Assembly: GCA_964403525.1 (NCBI GenBank)
Contig: CAYOGE010000012.1
Location: forward strand, 22,852-86,851
Source of the DNA: JAJTGZ01 sp964403525
GTDB taxonomy: Bacteria > Planctomycetota > Phycisphaerae > Phycisphaerales > UBA1924
Length of the DNA: 64,000 bases
Reading direction: 5' to 3'
The first letter of the stretch is position 1, and each line of letters opens with the position of its first letter. This document shows positions 47,685 through 57,812 of this stretch, one piece after another. The position numbers were made by a program, and so were the translations under genes. Below the pieces are notes generated by a model that was not told the origin of the DNA, did not search any database, and worked only from the letters and a program-made list of their open reading frames with translations.

Positions 47685-48746
47685 ATGGCCAGCGAAATTA
47701 GTCGGCGTTCGTTTGTCACTGCGGCGGTAGCCGGTGCCGCATCGCGATCGCTGTTCGCCCGCACCGCCGATAAGTCGGGACTGAGCAATCCAATCCTTGG
47801 CGAAGGCGAGCACAGGTACGAGTGCATCCACGACTGGCTGAAGCCGCCGGAGGGGCTGCTCTTCGGCGATACGCACGGACTGGCGCAGGACGCTGCGGGG
47901 CGGATCTACCTGGCGCAGACGGTTCACCCGACGAGCACGAAGGGGGAGGCGGTGTGCGTGTACGGGGAGGATGGGAAGTTCATCGCTGCCTGGGGGGATC
48001 GGTATCGCAAAGGTGCGCACGGGCTGGATGTGCGGAGCGAGCCTGGCGCGAAGGCGGGGGACAGTGCGGCGGAGTTCCTCTATCACTGTGACACGAACCG
48101 GCGCGTGGTAGAGAAGACGGACCTTGACGGCAAAGTGGTGTGGGTCCGCGAGTATCCGGTTGAGGCGAGTGTCTATCCGGCGAAGGAGAAGTACTGCCCG
48201 ACGAACGTGGCGTTCCTCCCAGACGAGGATGGGAAGGCGGGCGACATCCTGGTGGGGGATGGGTACGGCTCGTCGTACATCCACCGCTTCACCGCGGATG
48301 GTGAGTTTGTGAAGACGATCGTCCAGCCCGGCAAGGATGCGGGGAAGGTGAACTGCCCCCACGGGTTGTGGATTGACGCGCGGAGCGGCAAGGCGCGCCT
48401 CGCCGTGGCGGACCGGGGGAACAACCGCATCCAGTACTTCACGCTCGACGGCGTCCACGAGGGGTTCGTAACGGCGGGCATGCGGCAGCCGTGCCACTTC
48501 AAGACGCGCGGCGATCTGCTGCTGGTGCCGGACCTCTCGAGCGTGGTCACGCTGCTGGACAAGGACAACAAGGTGGTGGTGCACCTGGGCGATGGGCACC
48601 CGACGAATCTGCGCGACAGGCCACGGGACCGGTTCGTCTCCGGCAAGTTCATCCACCCGCACACGGCGATCTTCCTGAAGAACGGCGATATTCTGGTTGC
48701 GGAGTGGGTGCCGATCGGAAGGGTGACGCTGCTGCGGAAGGTCTAA
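47685..48746 (+). CDS. Exported NHL-type beta-propeller protein with Tat signal
   Basis: 353 residues from ATG 47685 (GTG 47676 is an alternative). SRRSFVTAAVAGA is a twin-arginine signal. Repeats such as DTHGLAQDAAGRIYLAQTVHP, EFLYHCDTNRRVVEKTDLDGKVVW, NCPHGLWIDARSGKARLAVADRGNNRIQYFTLDG form a six-bladed NHL propeller similar to peptidyl-alpha-hydroxyglycine lyases. Whether it is an enzyme or a binding scaffold is unclear. Confidence 0.78.
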   Translation: MASEISRRSFVTAAVAGAASRSLFARTADKSGLSNPILGEGEHRYECIHDWLKPPEGLLFGDTHGLAQDAAGRIYLAQTVHPTSTKGEAVCVYGEDGKFIAAWGDRYRKGAHGLDVRSEPGAKAGDSAAEFLYHCDTNRRVVEKTDLDGKVVWVREYPVEASVYPAKEKYCPTNVAFLPDEDGKAGDILVGDGYGSSYIHRFTADGEFVKTIVQPGKDAGKVNCPHGLWIDARSGKARLAVADRGNNRIQYFTLDGVHEGFVTAGMRQPCHFKTRGDLLLVPDLSSVVTLLDKDNKVVVHLGDGHPTNLRDRPRDRFVSGKFIHPHTAIFLKNGDILVAEWVPIGRVTLLRKV

Positions 48747-48890
48747 GCCCGAGCGAGGGCCGTCGGGCCGATGTGCGGTGACCGTTGCACCTGGGCGACG
48801 ATGGGGCTCCATGCACCGAGAGCACCGTGACCGGTGGCAAAATCGGCCTTGCGCTTTGACCCGGCCCGAAACTGCGTCCGGGGACGACCG

Positions 48891-49616
48891 ATGGTCGAAA
48901 ACACCCCCATGCAGGCTTCTACCGCTGACCCACAGGCAGCCCCCGCAGGGCCGGTTGCGCATGCCCACCCACCCCGCGAGCGGCGTTCGCTTTCGAAGAT
49001 CATCCTGTTTGCAATCCTGTCGGTATTCGCGGTGATGGGGCTGGTGGGCCTGGTGGTGATCGCTTTCTCCGCCGGGACCCTGCTGCGGCGGACGCCGGTC
49101 TCGACCTTCAGCGCCGGCGTGGCGACGATCGATCAGGTGCGGTCGTTGAAGCTGCTGACGGTGCTGAGCTTCGAGGTGACCAGCGACATGGAGGCGGAGC
49201 ACGCGGAGCGTAAGGGCCTGTGGCTTGCACGCGGATCGGCCGATTACGTCGTCGACTTCTCAAAGGCCCAGGTGATCGACAAGGACGAGGCGCGCCGCGT
49301 CATCAGCATGCGCCTCCCGCGCCCGGTCGTACGGAACGCACGGCTCGACCCGGTGCGGACGAAGATGCTGACGTACGAGAAGACGGGGATGGGGTGGTGG
49401 ACGTTCGGGGCGAGCGGCAGCCGCGACGAGTTTGAGCGTCAGAGCAAGATCATGCTGCAGCGTCGAATTGAGTTGGCCGCGAACGAGGCGGCGCTGCTGG
49501 ACTCGGCGAAGGGTTCGGCGGTGCAGTTGATGGGGAGCCTCTACGCGCCGCTGAACTGGACGGTGAAGGTGGAGTGGGACGACGGCGCTGCGCCGAGCGG
49601 CAGGGCGGGCAATTAG
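48891..49616 (+). CDS. DUF4230-like membrane-anchored protein
   Basis: 241 residues from ATG 48891. After a Pro/Ala-rich N-terminus comes one membrane helix (SKIILFAILSVFAVMGLVGLVVIAFSAGTLL), then a soluble part: VRSLKLLTVLSFEVTSDMEA, LARGSADYVVDFSKAQVIDKDE, RRVISMRLPRPVVRNARLDPVRTK. The 'L..L.T......V......W.VARG.V..GVDLS...V....' flow resembles DUF4230. Function is unknown. Confidence 0.6.
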   Translation: MVENTPMQASTADPQAAPAGPVAHAHPPRERRSLSKIILFAILSVFAVMGLVGLVVIAFSAGTLLRRTPVSTFSAGVATIDQVRSLKLLTVLSFEVTSDMEAEHAERKGLWLARGSADYVVDFSKAQVIDKDEARRVISMRLPRPVVRNARLDPVRTKMLTYEKTGMGWWTFGASGSRDEFERQSKIMLQRRIELAANEAALLDSAKGSAVQLMGSLYAPLNWTVKVEWDDGAAPSGRAGN

Positions 49617-49683
49617 CGTCAGACCAAACGCCTGGCCGGGCGCAGGCGCCCGCATCGGCCGCCGCAAAGCCAAAGGAGGTCAC

Positions 49684-49845
49684 GTGTGGATTGATGGGCG
49701 GACTTCGTCGGCTTCGCTCGCAAAGGCACGGTCTCGCAGCGGAGCTGGGCGAAGGGCTCGCACGCGGTTGCAAAAAAACCAGGAATCGCATGAACTTCAG
49801 GTAGAACGCCTCCGTACGTCGTTGGACAAGTCGCGCCCGCTCTGA
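49684..49845 (+). CDS. Candidate small basic protein with a strong ribosome site
   Basis: 53 residues from GTG 49684, preceded at an ideal distance by AAAGGAGGT, the strongest ribosome site seen in this window. The peptide is basic (LAKARSRSGAGRRARTRLQKNQESHELQVERLRTSLDKS) with a helical second half. No family is recognised. It lies in the 269-bp gap before the paired membrane proteins. Confidence 0.4.
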   Translation: MWIDGRTSSASLAKARSRSGAGRRARTRLQKNQESHELQVERLRTSLDKSRPL

Positions 49846-49885
49846 GCGCGCTGCACGCTTCTCTCTTTCACCGGAACCAATCGAT

Positions 49886-50644
49886 ATGACCACTGCGAAT
49901 CCCCTGGGCCGCGGCGCTATCGCTGCGCTCGACCGGCTCCTCCGTGGGCAACTGACAAGCGCAGCTCAGGTCCGCACGGGCGACACGCTGCCTCTGAAGG
50001 TGTTTGTCCCGTGGGCGGTTGCGCTCGGCGCTTCGTATGGGTTTTTCATGGGGTGGTACGCGCTCACCGGCGGAAGGGACGATGCTCTGCGGCACGTGGT
50101 GGCGGTGATGGTGAAGCTGCCGCTGCTGTTCCTGGGGACGCTGCTGGTGACCTTCCCGTCGCTGTACGTCTTTAACGCGATGCTCGGCTCGCGCCTGGGC
50201 TTTCGTGCCACGCTGCGCCTGCTGGTGGCCACCATCGTTGTGAACCTGGCGATCGCCGCCTCGCTGGGGCCGATCCTCGGCTTCTTCACGCTCAGTACGT
50301 CCAGCTACGGGTTCATGGTGCTGCTGAACGTTGCACTGCTCGGCGTCGCCGGCCTGGTCAGCATCGGGTTCTTGATCAAGACGCTGGCTGCGCTGCAGTT
50401 TCACACGCCATACTCGGGCGACGTCCCGCCGGTGGTGCCGGGCACTGATGAACGGCCGCGGCGCGAAGGAGCGGGGTTGTGGCTGTTTGTGGTGTGGATC
50501 TTTACCTACGGCATCGTGGGGGCGCAGATGGGCTGGATCCTGCGTCCGTTCATCGGGGCACCGGGCGTGCCGTTTGAGCTGTTCAGGCCGCGCGACGGCA
50601 GCTTCCTGCAGGGTGTGTACAACGCGGTCCAGCACATGCTCTGA
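49886..50644 (+). CDS. Multi-pass membrane protein, paralogue of the next gene
   Basis: 252 residues with six or so hydrophobic segments (FVPWAVALGASYGFFMGWYAL, LPLLFLGTLLVTFPSLYVFNAMLG, ATIVVNLAIAASLGPILGFF...). The C-terminal motif MGWILRPFIGAPGVPFELFRPRDGSF recurs in the next protein as TGWMLRPFVGSPGVEPSFLRKE. The genes are 3 bp apart. I know this pair type from many genomes only as uncharacterised membrane proteins. Confidence 0.7.
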   Translation: MTTANPLGRGAIAALDRLLRGQLTSAAQVRTGDTLPLKVFVPWAVALGASYGFFMGWYALTGGRDDALRHVVAVMVKLPLLFLGTLLVTFPSLYVFNAMLGSRLGFRATLRLLVATIVVNLAIAASLGPILGFFTLSTSSYGFMVLLNVALLGVAGLVSIGFLIKTLAALQFHTPYSGDVPPVVPGTDERPRREGAGLWLFVVWIFTYGIVGAQMGWILRPFIGAPGVPFELFRPRDGSFLQGVYNAVQHML

Positions 50645-50647
50645 GCC

Positions 50648-51316
50648 ATGAGCACTTCGATCTCCATCTCGCGCACGCCCAACCTGCTTCAGGCGGTTGC
50701 ACGCCCGCTGCCGGAGCGTCGCCCCTCGCTGAAGGAACTGCTCGTGTGCGTGGTGCTGCTGACCCCGGTCTTCGGGCTGGCGATGGGGAGCTTCGACGTG
50801 ACGGGCGACCGCTGGCTTTACGCGGTGTTCGCGGCGGTGAAGATGCCGCTGATGATCGCGGTGACGTGGGGTGTGTGCCTCCCCGGGTTCTTTGCGCTGT
50901 GCAGCGTGCTGGGCCTCCGCGAGGACCTGCGCGAGTGCCTGCGGGCGATCGCGTGCGGCCAGGCGGCCGTCGCGTTTGTGCTGGCTTCGCTGGCGACGGT
51001 GCTGGTCTTTGCCTACTTGAGCGGCGTCAGCCACCGCTGGGCGCTGCTGCTGAGCGGGGCGATGTTTGCGCTGGCAACGCTGGTGGGGCAGGTGGTGATG
51101 TGGCGGCGCTGGCGCGGGCTCGTGCAGCGGGCGCGGCGTCACCGGCTGCTGCTTGCCTACTGGCTGGTCGCCTACGTGTTTGTGGGAGTGCAGACTGGGT
51201 GGATGCTGCGGCCGTTTGTCGGGTCGCCCGGGGTTGAGCCGAGCTTCCTGCGGAAGGAACCACTCTCCAACGCTTACGTCGTGGTCGGGGAGCTCATCAC
51301 GGGCACCAGACGCTGA
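50648..51316 (+). CDS. Multi-pass membrane protein, paralogue of the previous gene
   Basis: 222 residues, with helices LLVCVVLLTPVFGLAMGSFDVTG, MPLMIAVTWGVCLPGFFALCSVLGL, AVAFVLASLATVLVFAYLSGVS, and LAYWLVAYVFVGVQTGWMLRPFVGSPG. It starts 3 bp after its paralogue, so the two are surely co-translated and may form a heteromer. Its last 43 bp overlap the convergent DUF4126 gene. Confidence 0.7.
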   Translation: MSTSISISRTPNLLQAVARPLPERRPSLKELLVCVVLLTPVFGLAMGSFDVTGDRWLYAVFAAVKMPLMIAVTWGVCLPGFFALCSVLGLREDLRECLRAIACGQAAVAFVLASLATVLVFAYLSGVSHRWALLLSGAMFALATLVGQVVMWRRWRGLVQRARRHRLLLAYWLVAYVFVGVQTGWMLRPFVGSPGVEPSFLRKEPLSNAYVVVGELITGTRR

Positions 51317-51888
51317 GTGTTCGCCCGCCGGCTGCGCCAGCGGCGGAACAGAAGGAACGCCGTTACGGCGACGCCCACAACCAGCACCGCCGCGACGACC
51401 GGCACCACGACCGCCATGACACTGAGCACGATCGCTGACCCGCTCTCGATGGTCGCAAAGATCGGGTTGCCGAGCCCGCCGGTCAGCATGGTCGATGCGC
51501 CGCGGCCGATGACCGTGGTGGCCTGCACCGCGCCCGCGGCGCCGCCGCCGACGATCGCCGCGAGGCCCCACTTCAAGAGGTCGCCGTTTGAGCCCGTGAA
51601 GCTGAACTGGCTGCCGGCGACGAGTGTGCCCGCAATGACTGCCGCCGGTGAAGCGATGGTGTCAAGAGCGTGGTCAAACCAGGGGATCTTGTACGCGAGG
51701 ATCTCGGCGACCGTCGCGACTGAGAAGCAGATCAGCGCGGGTGTGCTGGCGAGGAACGCGAGGGAGGGGTCCAGGTGCACGGCGTTGGCACGCGCGGCGA
51801 TGCAGAGCACCAGCATCGGCACGAACACACGGAATCCGCAAGCGGCCGCGAGGCTGATGCCGATCAACACAGATAGGACGATGTCCAT
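51274..51888 (-). CDS. DUF4126-family membrane protein
   Basis: 204 residues from ATG 51888, with GGAGGAAG upstream. Hydrophobic segments and the motifs GISLAAACGFRVFVPML, LASTPALICFSVATVAEILAYKIPWFDHALDTIA and AVQATTVIGRGASTMLTGGLGNPI match the DUF4126 family (function unknown). It is convergent with and overlaps the previous gene by 43 bp. Confidence 0.8.
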   Translation of the reverse strand: MDIVLSVLIGISLAAACGFRVFVPMLVLCIAARANAVHLDPSLAFLASTPALICFSVATVAEILAYKIPWFDHALDTIASPAAVIAGTLVAGSQFSFTGSNGDLLKWGLAAIVGGGAAGAVQATTVIGRGASTMLTGGLGNPIFATIESGSAIVLSVMAVVVPVVAAVLVVGVAVTAFLLFRRWRSRRANTQRLVPVMSSPTTT

Positions 51889-52008
51889 GGTGCTTCCTCC
51901 GCTGAATCAATGTTAGGTACGCACAACTCCGGGGTACGGATTCGCGGTTTGGAAGGTGTGCGGTTGCCCGCAACGAAGGCCCACACGTGGTTCTCGGTAC
52001 GCCACCTG

Positions 52009-53430
52009 TCAGTTGAGCGCAAGCGTGGTTTCGCGGGGGGCCGGCGGGATACGCACGTGCAGGCGAACGTCTGAATCGACGAGCCTCGTGACATCGCAGG
52101 GGCGATCGGTCACCAGGTGCATGACCGGTTTTGCGTCCGTGCGGAGGGCGGGGCAGACCATCGCCAGCAGTTCACGGTTGCTCCACAACCAAGCCGAGAC
52201 GGCAAGCAGTTGCTGCAGGGACTCGCCGGAGCGGCCGGCCTCCGCCGCTGCGACGACCTGCGGGACACCCGCGTCATCGATCGCCAGGAGGGGGGCACGC
52301 TCGAACGGGCAGTAGATGGCCAGTGGTATGAGGCCGGTGGGGGCCACACCGCGCTGCGCCGTCGCGATTGCGGGCGGATGCACCTGCGGCGACGCGACAG
52401 GGAGAGGCGAATCGGCTGCGGTCATGCTGGGTTCAGCGACGGTGTCGGCGGTGTGCGCGGAGGGGCGCGCTGGGGGGGGCACGGAGGCGCCGGCAGAAGG
52501 AACGGTGAACTGTTGCGCCGGAGAGGGGGCGACGGTCACCGCGCTCGCGACGCGAACCGGCTCGATCGCGGGTTCATAGGAGCACGGCGCGGCGGGGCGA
52601 GACAGGGCTTCAATGACCGCTTGCGTCGTCATTGCGCTCGGGCCATCGAACAAAAGCGTGCCCGGCACACCGCCGACGATCTGGCGGCAGTGACCGGCGA
52701 GCTGGATCGGCACCGAGAGGAACGAGTTCGCGGCATCGGCGAGCCGATGGAAAGCCGCGTCCGCCCTGGGCTCGTCGCTGCCCATCACCGCGACGCGGAT
52801 CACCTGCGGAGATTGAGCGGTCCGCCCGTCGACCGTTGCAAGGCGTTTGATCGCCTTGTACGCGCCGACCGCGCTCGCGTCGTCGGCCCCGGTCAGCACG
52901 GCCATCGCGTTGACGGCCGCTGAACGGGCAAAGAGCAGTTCGTCGGCGGTGAACGATGAGTAGATGACAATGCGAGACGCTGTCTGCGCCGCCCGGCTGA
53001 TCGCACCCGCCAAGTCAGGGCACGTCCGCCCTGACGCTGACTGGTCGTGCGAGGCGTGATCGCCGGATCGTTCGGTCAGTCGTGTGCGTTGACCGATGGG
53101 CGGGTGGAACACTTCGACGCGTGCCGTGCCCGCGTCCAGCCGTACCAGCGCAACGGGCGCATCGTCGCGTGCTGCGCACAGGCGAGGGTACTGGCTGGCC
53201 CACAACGACGCCATCATCGGGAGGTGCCCGAGCACCAGACCCTCGACCAGGAGCGGCTTGCGTGCTTCAGCGGGCGCAGCGGCGGCTGAAGCCTGGCGAG
53301 TAGCGGCCTGGATCGTTCCCTGTGACGCGGGTGGCGGCGATGACTCGGAGACGGCGCCGCTGCTCCCGCCGCCGAGGAAGAGGTCGGCGAGGTCGTCAAA
53401 CGCGCTGGAGAATGAACTGTCTGCGATCAT
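52009..53430 (-). CDS. MinD/FlhG-like protein lacking a P-loop, partner of the ParA-CBM48 protein
   Basis: 473 residues from ATG 53430, with GGAG upstream, 43 bp after the ParA-type gene. The first 60 residues are low-complexity. The region of about 60-280 resembles a ParA/MinD/FlhG fold, with AVNAMAVLTGADDASAVGAYKAIKRLA matching the 'TTPE.TA..DAYA.IK.L' strand-helix and VIRVAVMGSDEPRADAAFHRLADAANSFLSVPIQLAGH matching the segment that follows it. There is no Walker A lysine motif. A Pro/Ala linker and a C-terminal domain (PLAIYCPFERAPLLAIDDAGVPQVVAAAE...) follow. Function is unknown. Confidence 0.6.
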   Translation of the reverse strand: MIADSSFSSAFDDLADLFLGGGSSGAVSESSPPPASQGTIQAATRQASAAAAPAEARKPLLVEGLVLGHLPMMASLWASQYPRLCAARDDAPVALVRLDAGTARVEVFHPPIGQRTRLTERSGDHASHDQSASGRTCPDLAGAISRAAQTASRIVIYSSFTADELLFARSAAVNAMAVLTGADDASAVGAYKAIKRLATVDGRTAQSPQVIRVAVMGSDEPRADAAFHRLADAANSFLSVPIQLAGHCRQIVGGVPGTLLFDGPSAMTTQAVIEALSRPAAPCSYEPAIEPVRVASAVTVAPSPAQQFTVPSAGASVPPPARPSAHTADTVAEPSMTAADSPLPVASPQVHPPAIATAQRGVAPTGLIPLAIYCPFERAPLLAIDDAGVPQVVAAAEAGRSGESLQQLLAVSAWLWSNRELLAMVCPALRTDAKPVMHLVTDRPCDVTRLVDSDVRLHVRIPPAPRETTLALN

Positions 53431-53473
53431 CGTGCTCCGCCGACGGTCGAGGGGTGGCGATCCGGCGAAAGGC

Positions 53474-54964
53474 TCAGAGTCGGTTGCCGGAGGTCGCGGG
53501 GATATCGAGGATGCTGTTGAGCCCGCCGAAGGGGTTGTTCTGCGAGTTCGGGTTCATCGCGTCGTGCGTCCAGTGTCCGTCGATGACCAGGCGGTATTGC
53601 CAGCGGCCGGGCGGGATCTGAACCAGACGCTCGTAGACACCCAGCCGCTCGTTTCGCGTCATCGGCAAGGACATCGGCGACCAGCCGTTGAAGTCGCCGG
53701 CGATCGAGACCTGCTTGCCGAGCGAGAGCGGCTGAACAAACAGCACGCCGGACGAGGTGATCTTGACGCCGAGCAGCCCGGACACCGCGGGCTCGGCCGA
53801 TGCGCGGGACGGCTCGGCGCTTGTCGGGATGAGCGTGAGCGGCGTGATCTGCTGCACCGGGTTCTCCGTGCGGGCTTTCTCCGCAAGCCGCGAGACACGC
53901 GTGGTCAGTTCGAGCAGACGCGTGCGAACGTCCTCAGCGGTCAGCGAGGCGGCCTTGGGCTCGGCGACGCCGATCGCCGATTCGAGTGTCTCGATCATCG
54001 TCGAAGGGCCGACGCTCGGGCCGATCGGCGCGGGCGAGCGAGTAGCCGTGGGGATCACCGACGGCGCTGCCGGCTGCACGTTCCCTCGGGCGAAGAACTC
54101 CGCGGCCGCGCGCACGGTGACGGGATTGGCCCCGTTGCCCGAGGGTGCCGACGGCTGGTGCGTGCGCGTGAGCGAGTCGAGCCGCTTGCCCTTGGCGTCG
54201 CCGATCAGGAACTGGCCGAGGGCGAGGTAGTCCTGGGCGCCCGCGGCGTCAGAGGCATAGTCGACCACCGGCTGACCGAACGAAACCGCCTCTTTCAGGC
54301 GGTGATCGAAGCGGATCGTCACCGGCAAAACGGCATCGCCGAAGCGCCGGGTGAGCTCGTCGAGCACATCCTTGGCGAGCGTGCTGCCCGGGTCGTGCAT
54401 GGTGGGGAGGACGCGGTAGAGCGGCTGAACGTTGAGCCGCTTGGAGAGGCTCTTGATGGCGTTGATCTGCTTGGCCGCGCCCTGGAGTGCGAAGAAGGCG
54501 GTCTCCACCGGGACGATCACCTCGGTCGCGGCGGCGAGGGCGTTGTACGTCAGCAGCCCGATGTTCGGTGGGCAGTCGATGAGACAGAGGTCGTACTGAT
54601 CGGCCAGACGTGAGAGCACACCGGCGAGGCGCGTCTCGGCCCCTTCAACGTTCGCCAGTCCGCCGCGGGGTGATTCCAGCGCAGCCAGGCGGACGGTGCT
54701 GGGCGCCAGGTCGAGGCAGCGGCCGACGCGCCACAGCAGACGCGTCCAGTCAATCGTCTGCTCGGGCCGGGCGAGCATGGCGTCACCGATCTGCACATCG
54801 ATGCGCTGCTCGGGGATGGCCAGACCCGCTGCGCAGTGGCTCTGGGGGTCAAGGTCAACAAGCAGCGTCCGCTTGCCGAGCTTGGCGAAGACGCCGGCGA
54901 GGTTGATGGCCGTGGTGGTCTTGCCGCAGCCGCCCTTTTGGTTCACGATCGCGATGATGCGCAC
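53474..54964 (-). CDS. ParA-type ATPase fused to an AMPK/CBM48-type glycogen-binding domain
   Basis: 496 residues from GTG 54964, with GGGAG upstream (a TTG at 54985 is weaker). Residues 1 to about 235 are a ParA ATPase: deviant Walker A NQKGGCGKTTTAIN (K10, K15), LLVDLDPQSHCAAGL, Walker B LCLIDCPPNIGLLTYNAL. A linker to about 400 contains a short coiled coil (EDVRTRLLELTTRVSRLAEKA). Residues about 405-488 closely follow the glycogen-binding domain of AMPK beta: SIAGDFNGWSPMSLP, PPGRWQYRLVIDGHWTHDAMNP, NNPFGGLNSILDI, with both sugar-binding tryptophans. ParA proteins position DNA or large cytoplasmic cargo on the nucleoid; here the cargo may be glycogen. No parB is adjacent. Confidence 0.85.
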   Translation of the reverse strand: MRIIAIVNQKGGCGKTTTAINLAGVFAKLGKRTLLVDLDPQSHCAAGLAIPEQRIDVQIGDAMLARPEQTIDWTRLLWRVGRCLDLAPSTVRLAALESPRGGLANVEGAETRLAGVLSRLADQYDLCLIDCPPNIGLLTYNALAAATEVIVPVETAFFALQGAAKQINAIKSLSKRLNVQPLYRVLPTMHDPGSTLAKDVLDELTRRFGDAVLPVTIRFDHRLKEAVSFGQPVVDYASDAAGAQDYLALGQFLIGDAKGKRLDSLTRTHQPSAPSGNGANPVTVRAAAEFFARGNVQPAAPSVIPTATRSPAPIGPSVGPSTMIETLESAIGVAEPKAASLTAEDVRTRLLELTTRVSRLAEKARTENPVQQITPLTLIPTSAEPSRASAEPAVSGLLGVKITSSGVLFVQPLSLGKQVSIAGDFNGWSPMSLPMTRNERLGVYERLVQIPPGRWQYRLVIDGHWTHDAMNPNSQNNPFGGLNSILDIPATSGNRL

Positions 54965-55154
54965 GCGGTGCTCCCGTAGAAGCAAGCGCGGAGGGCCCGG
55001 AGGAACAGGGCCGGGGGGTGAGGGCTCCGCCGCTCGCTGAGGGAGGTATCGGCGTGGGCGGGAAGAACGCTTGAAATTGGACCTGCGTAGGGCGGAGAGG
55101 CTGCGAAAACAGGGTTGTTCGCAGTGCGATGGGCGGGGCGCGCGTGCGTTGGTC

Positions 55155-55571
55155 TTATGGAGACGACTGGGCGCTCAGTTTCTTGAATAGGTCCTCGTCG
55201 CCGGCGCAGTTGAGAACTTGAAAGCGCGGTTCTTTCGGTGGGTTCAAGGCAAGGACCGCGTTGCGGAAGGCTGCTTCGGTGGCGTCGTCGAGCACCACCG
55301 CCTGGGCGAAGATGCCCCAGCTGGGCGGTGAGAAGGCGTACATGCGGCACGGGGCGCCGATCATCAGGCCCGTGAACCGCGGGTCGGCGGCGATTGTCTT
55401 TTCCGCCTGCTCGCACCAGACTTCCGCGGCCCTGAGCTTCTTCGTTTCTGCACCGGCGATGATGCCGGTGATGAGGGCAAAGTGGATGCACGCGAGGGTG
55501 GTGAGGCCCGCGGTCCACGCGACGATCTTGGTGAGGCGGCTGGTTGGCTTGCGGGTTTTCTCGTCGCCCAT
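55155..55571 (-). CDS. Small membrane-anchored hypothetical protein
   Basis: 138 residues. One membrane helix near the N-terminus (IVAWTAGLTTLACIHFALITGIIAGA) and a soluble tail with three cysteines (EVWCEQAEKTIA, GAPCRMYAFSPP, LNCAGDEDLFKKL). The stop of hutU lies 5 bp upstream of its ATG, so it may be co-transcribed with hutU. No family is recognised. Confidence 0.6.
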   Translation of the reverse strand: MGDEKTRKPTSRLTKIVAWTAGLTTLACIHFALITGIIAGAETKKLRAAEVWCEQAEKTIAADPRFTGLMIGAPCRMYAFSPPSWGIFAQAVVLDDATEAAFRNAVLALNPPKEPRFQVLNCAGDEDLFKKLSAQSSP

Positions 55572-55575
55572 GAGA

Positions 55576-57390
<1,815 letters not shown>

Positions 57391-57812
57391 GGTGGGGCGA
57401 TGGTAAGACGTGGGGCGGTTCGGCAGCGGGAACCAGCGGTGCCGCAGGCCAGCGCGGACACTGCGCGTGGCTGCGCCGCCACGCCGCAAAGATGCGTTGC
57501 CACGCCGCAACCTCGCAACACTCCGCCGCAACCTTGTGGCGCGCCGCCGCAACCTTGCGGCGTTCCGGCGCAACCTTGCGGCGTTCCGGCGCAACCTTGC
57601 GGCGCTTCGGCGCAACCTTGCGGCGCTTCGGCGCAACCTTGCGGCGCTTCGGCGCAACCTTGCGCCGAGGCCGTTTCATGAGAACGGTCTTCGTTTTGGT
57701 CGGGTGCCGTTCGTGCATTGCCCGGTGGGAGGCAGAAAACAGGGTTCCGCTCAAGCCAGGTTCACACTCGCACGATCTTCTGCCCTGTAGCTGTCCACGC
57801 CAACACCCTCGG
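57391..57812. other. 422-bp gene-free stretch between hutU and the aquaporin gene
   Basis: It holds the 21-bp repeat array and nothing else that I can support. Both strands are open across the array (because the period is a multiple of 3), giving Arg/Ala/Leu-rich heptad translations that are artefacts. Confidence 0.6.
57487..57675. repeat. 21-bp tandem repeats with CGCAACCTTGCG palindromes upstream of hutU
   Basis: The word CAACCTTGCGGCG(T/C)T(C)CGGCG recurs with an exact 21-bp period: CAACCTT at 57529, 57550, 57571, 57592, 57613, 57634 and 57655, with two decayed copies at 57487 and 57508. Each unit contains the palindrome CGCAA-CC-TTGCG. It lies 100-290 bp upstream of the hutU start. Confidence 0.85.

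Noticed and set aside
57410..57790. Leucine- and arginine-rich heptad protein across the 21-bp repeats
   Set aside because: The heptads arise because 21 is a multiple of 3; all frames are open across the array, there is no ribosome site and flanking residues are not protein-like.
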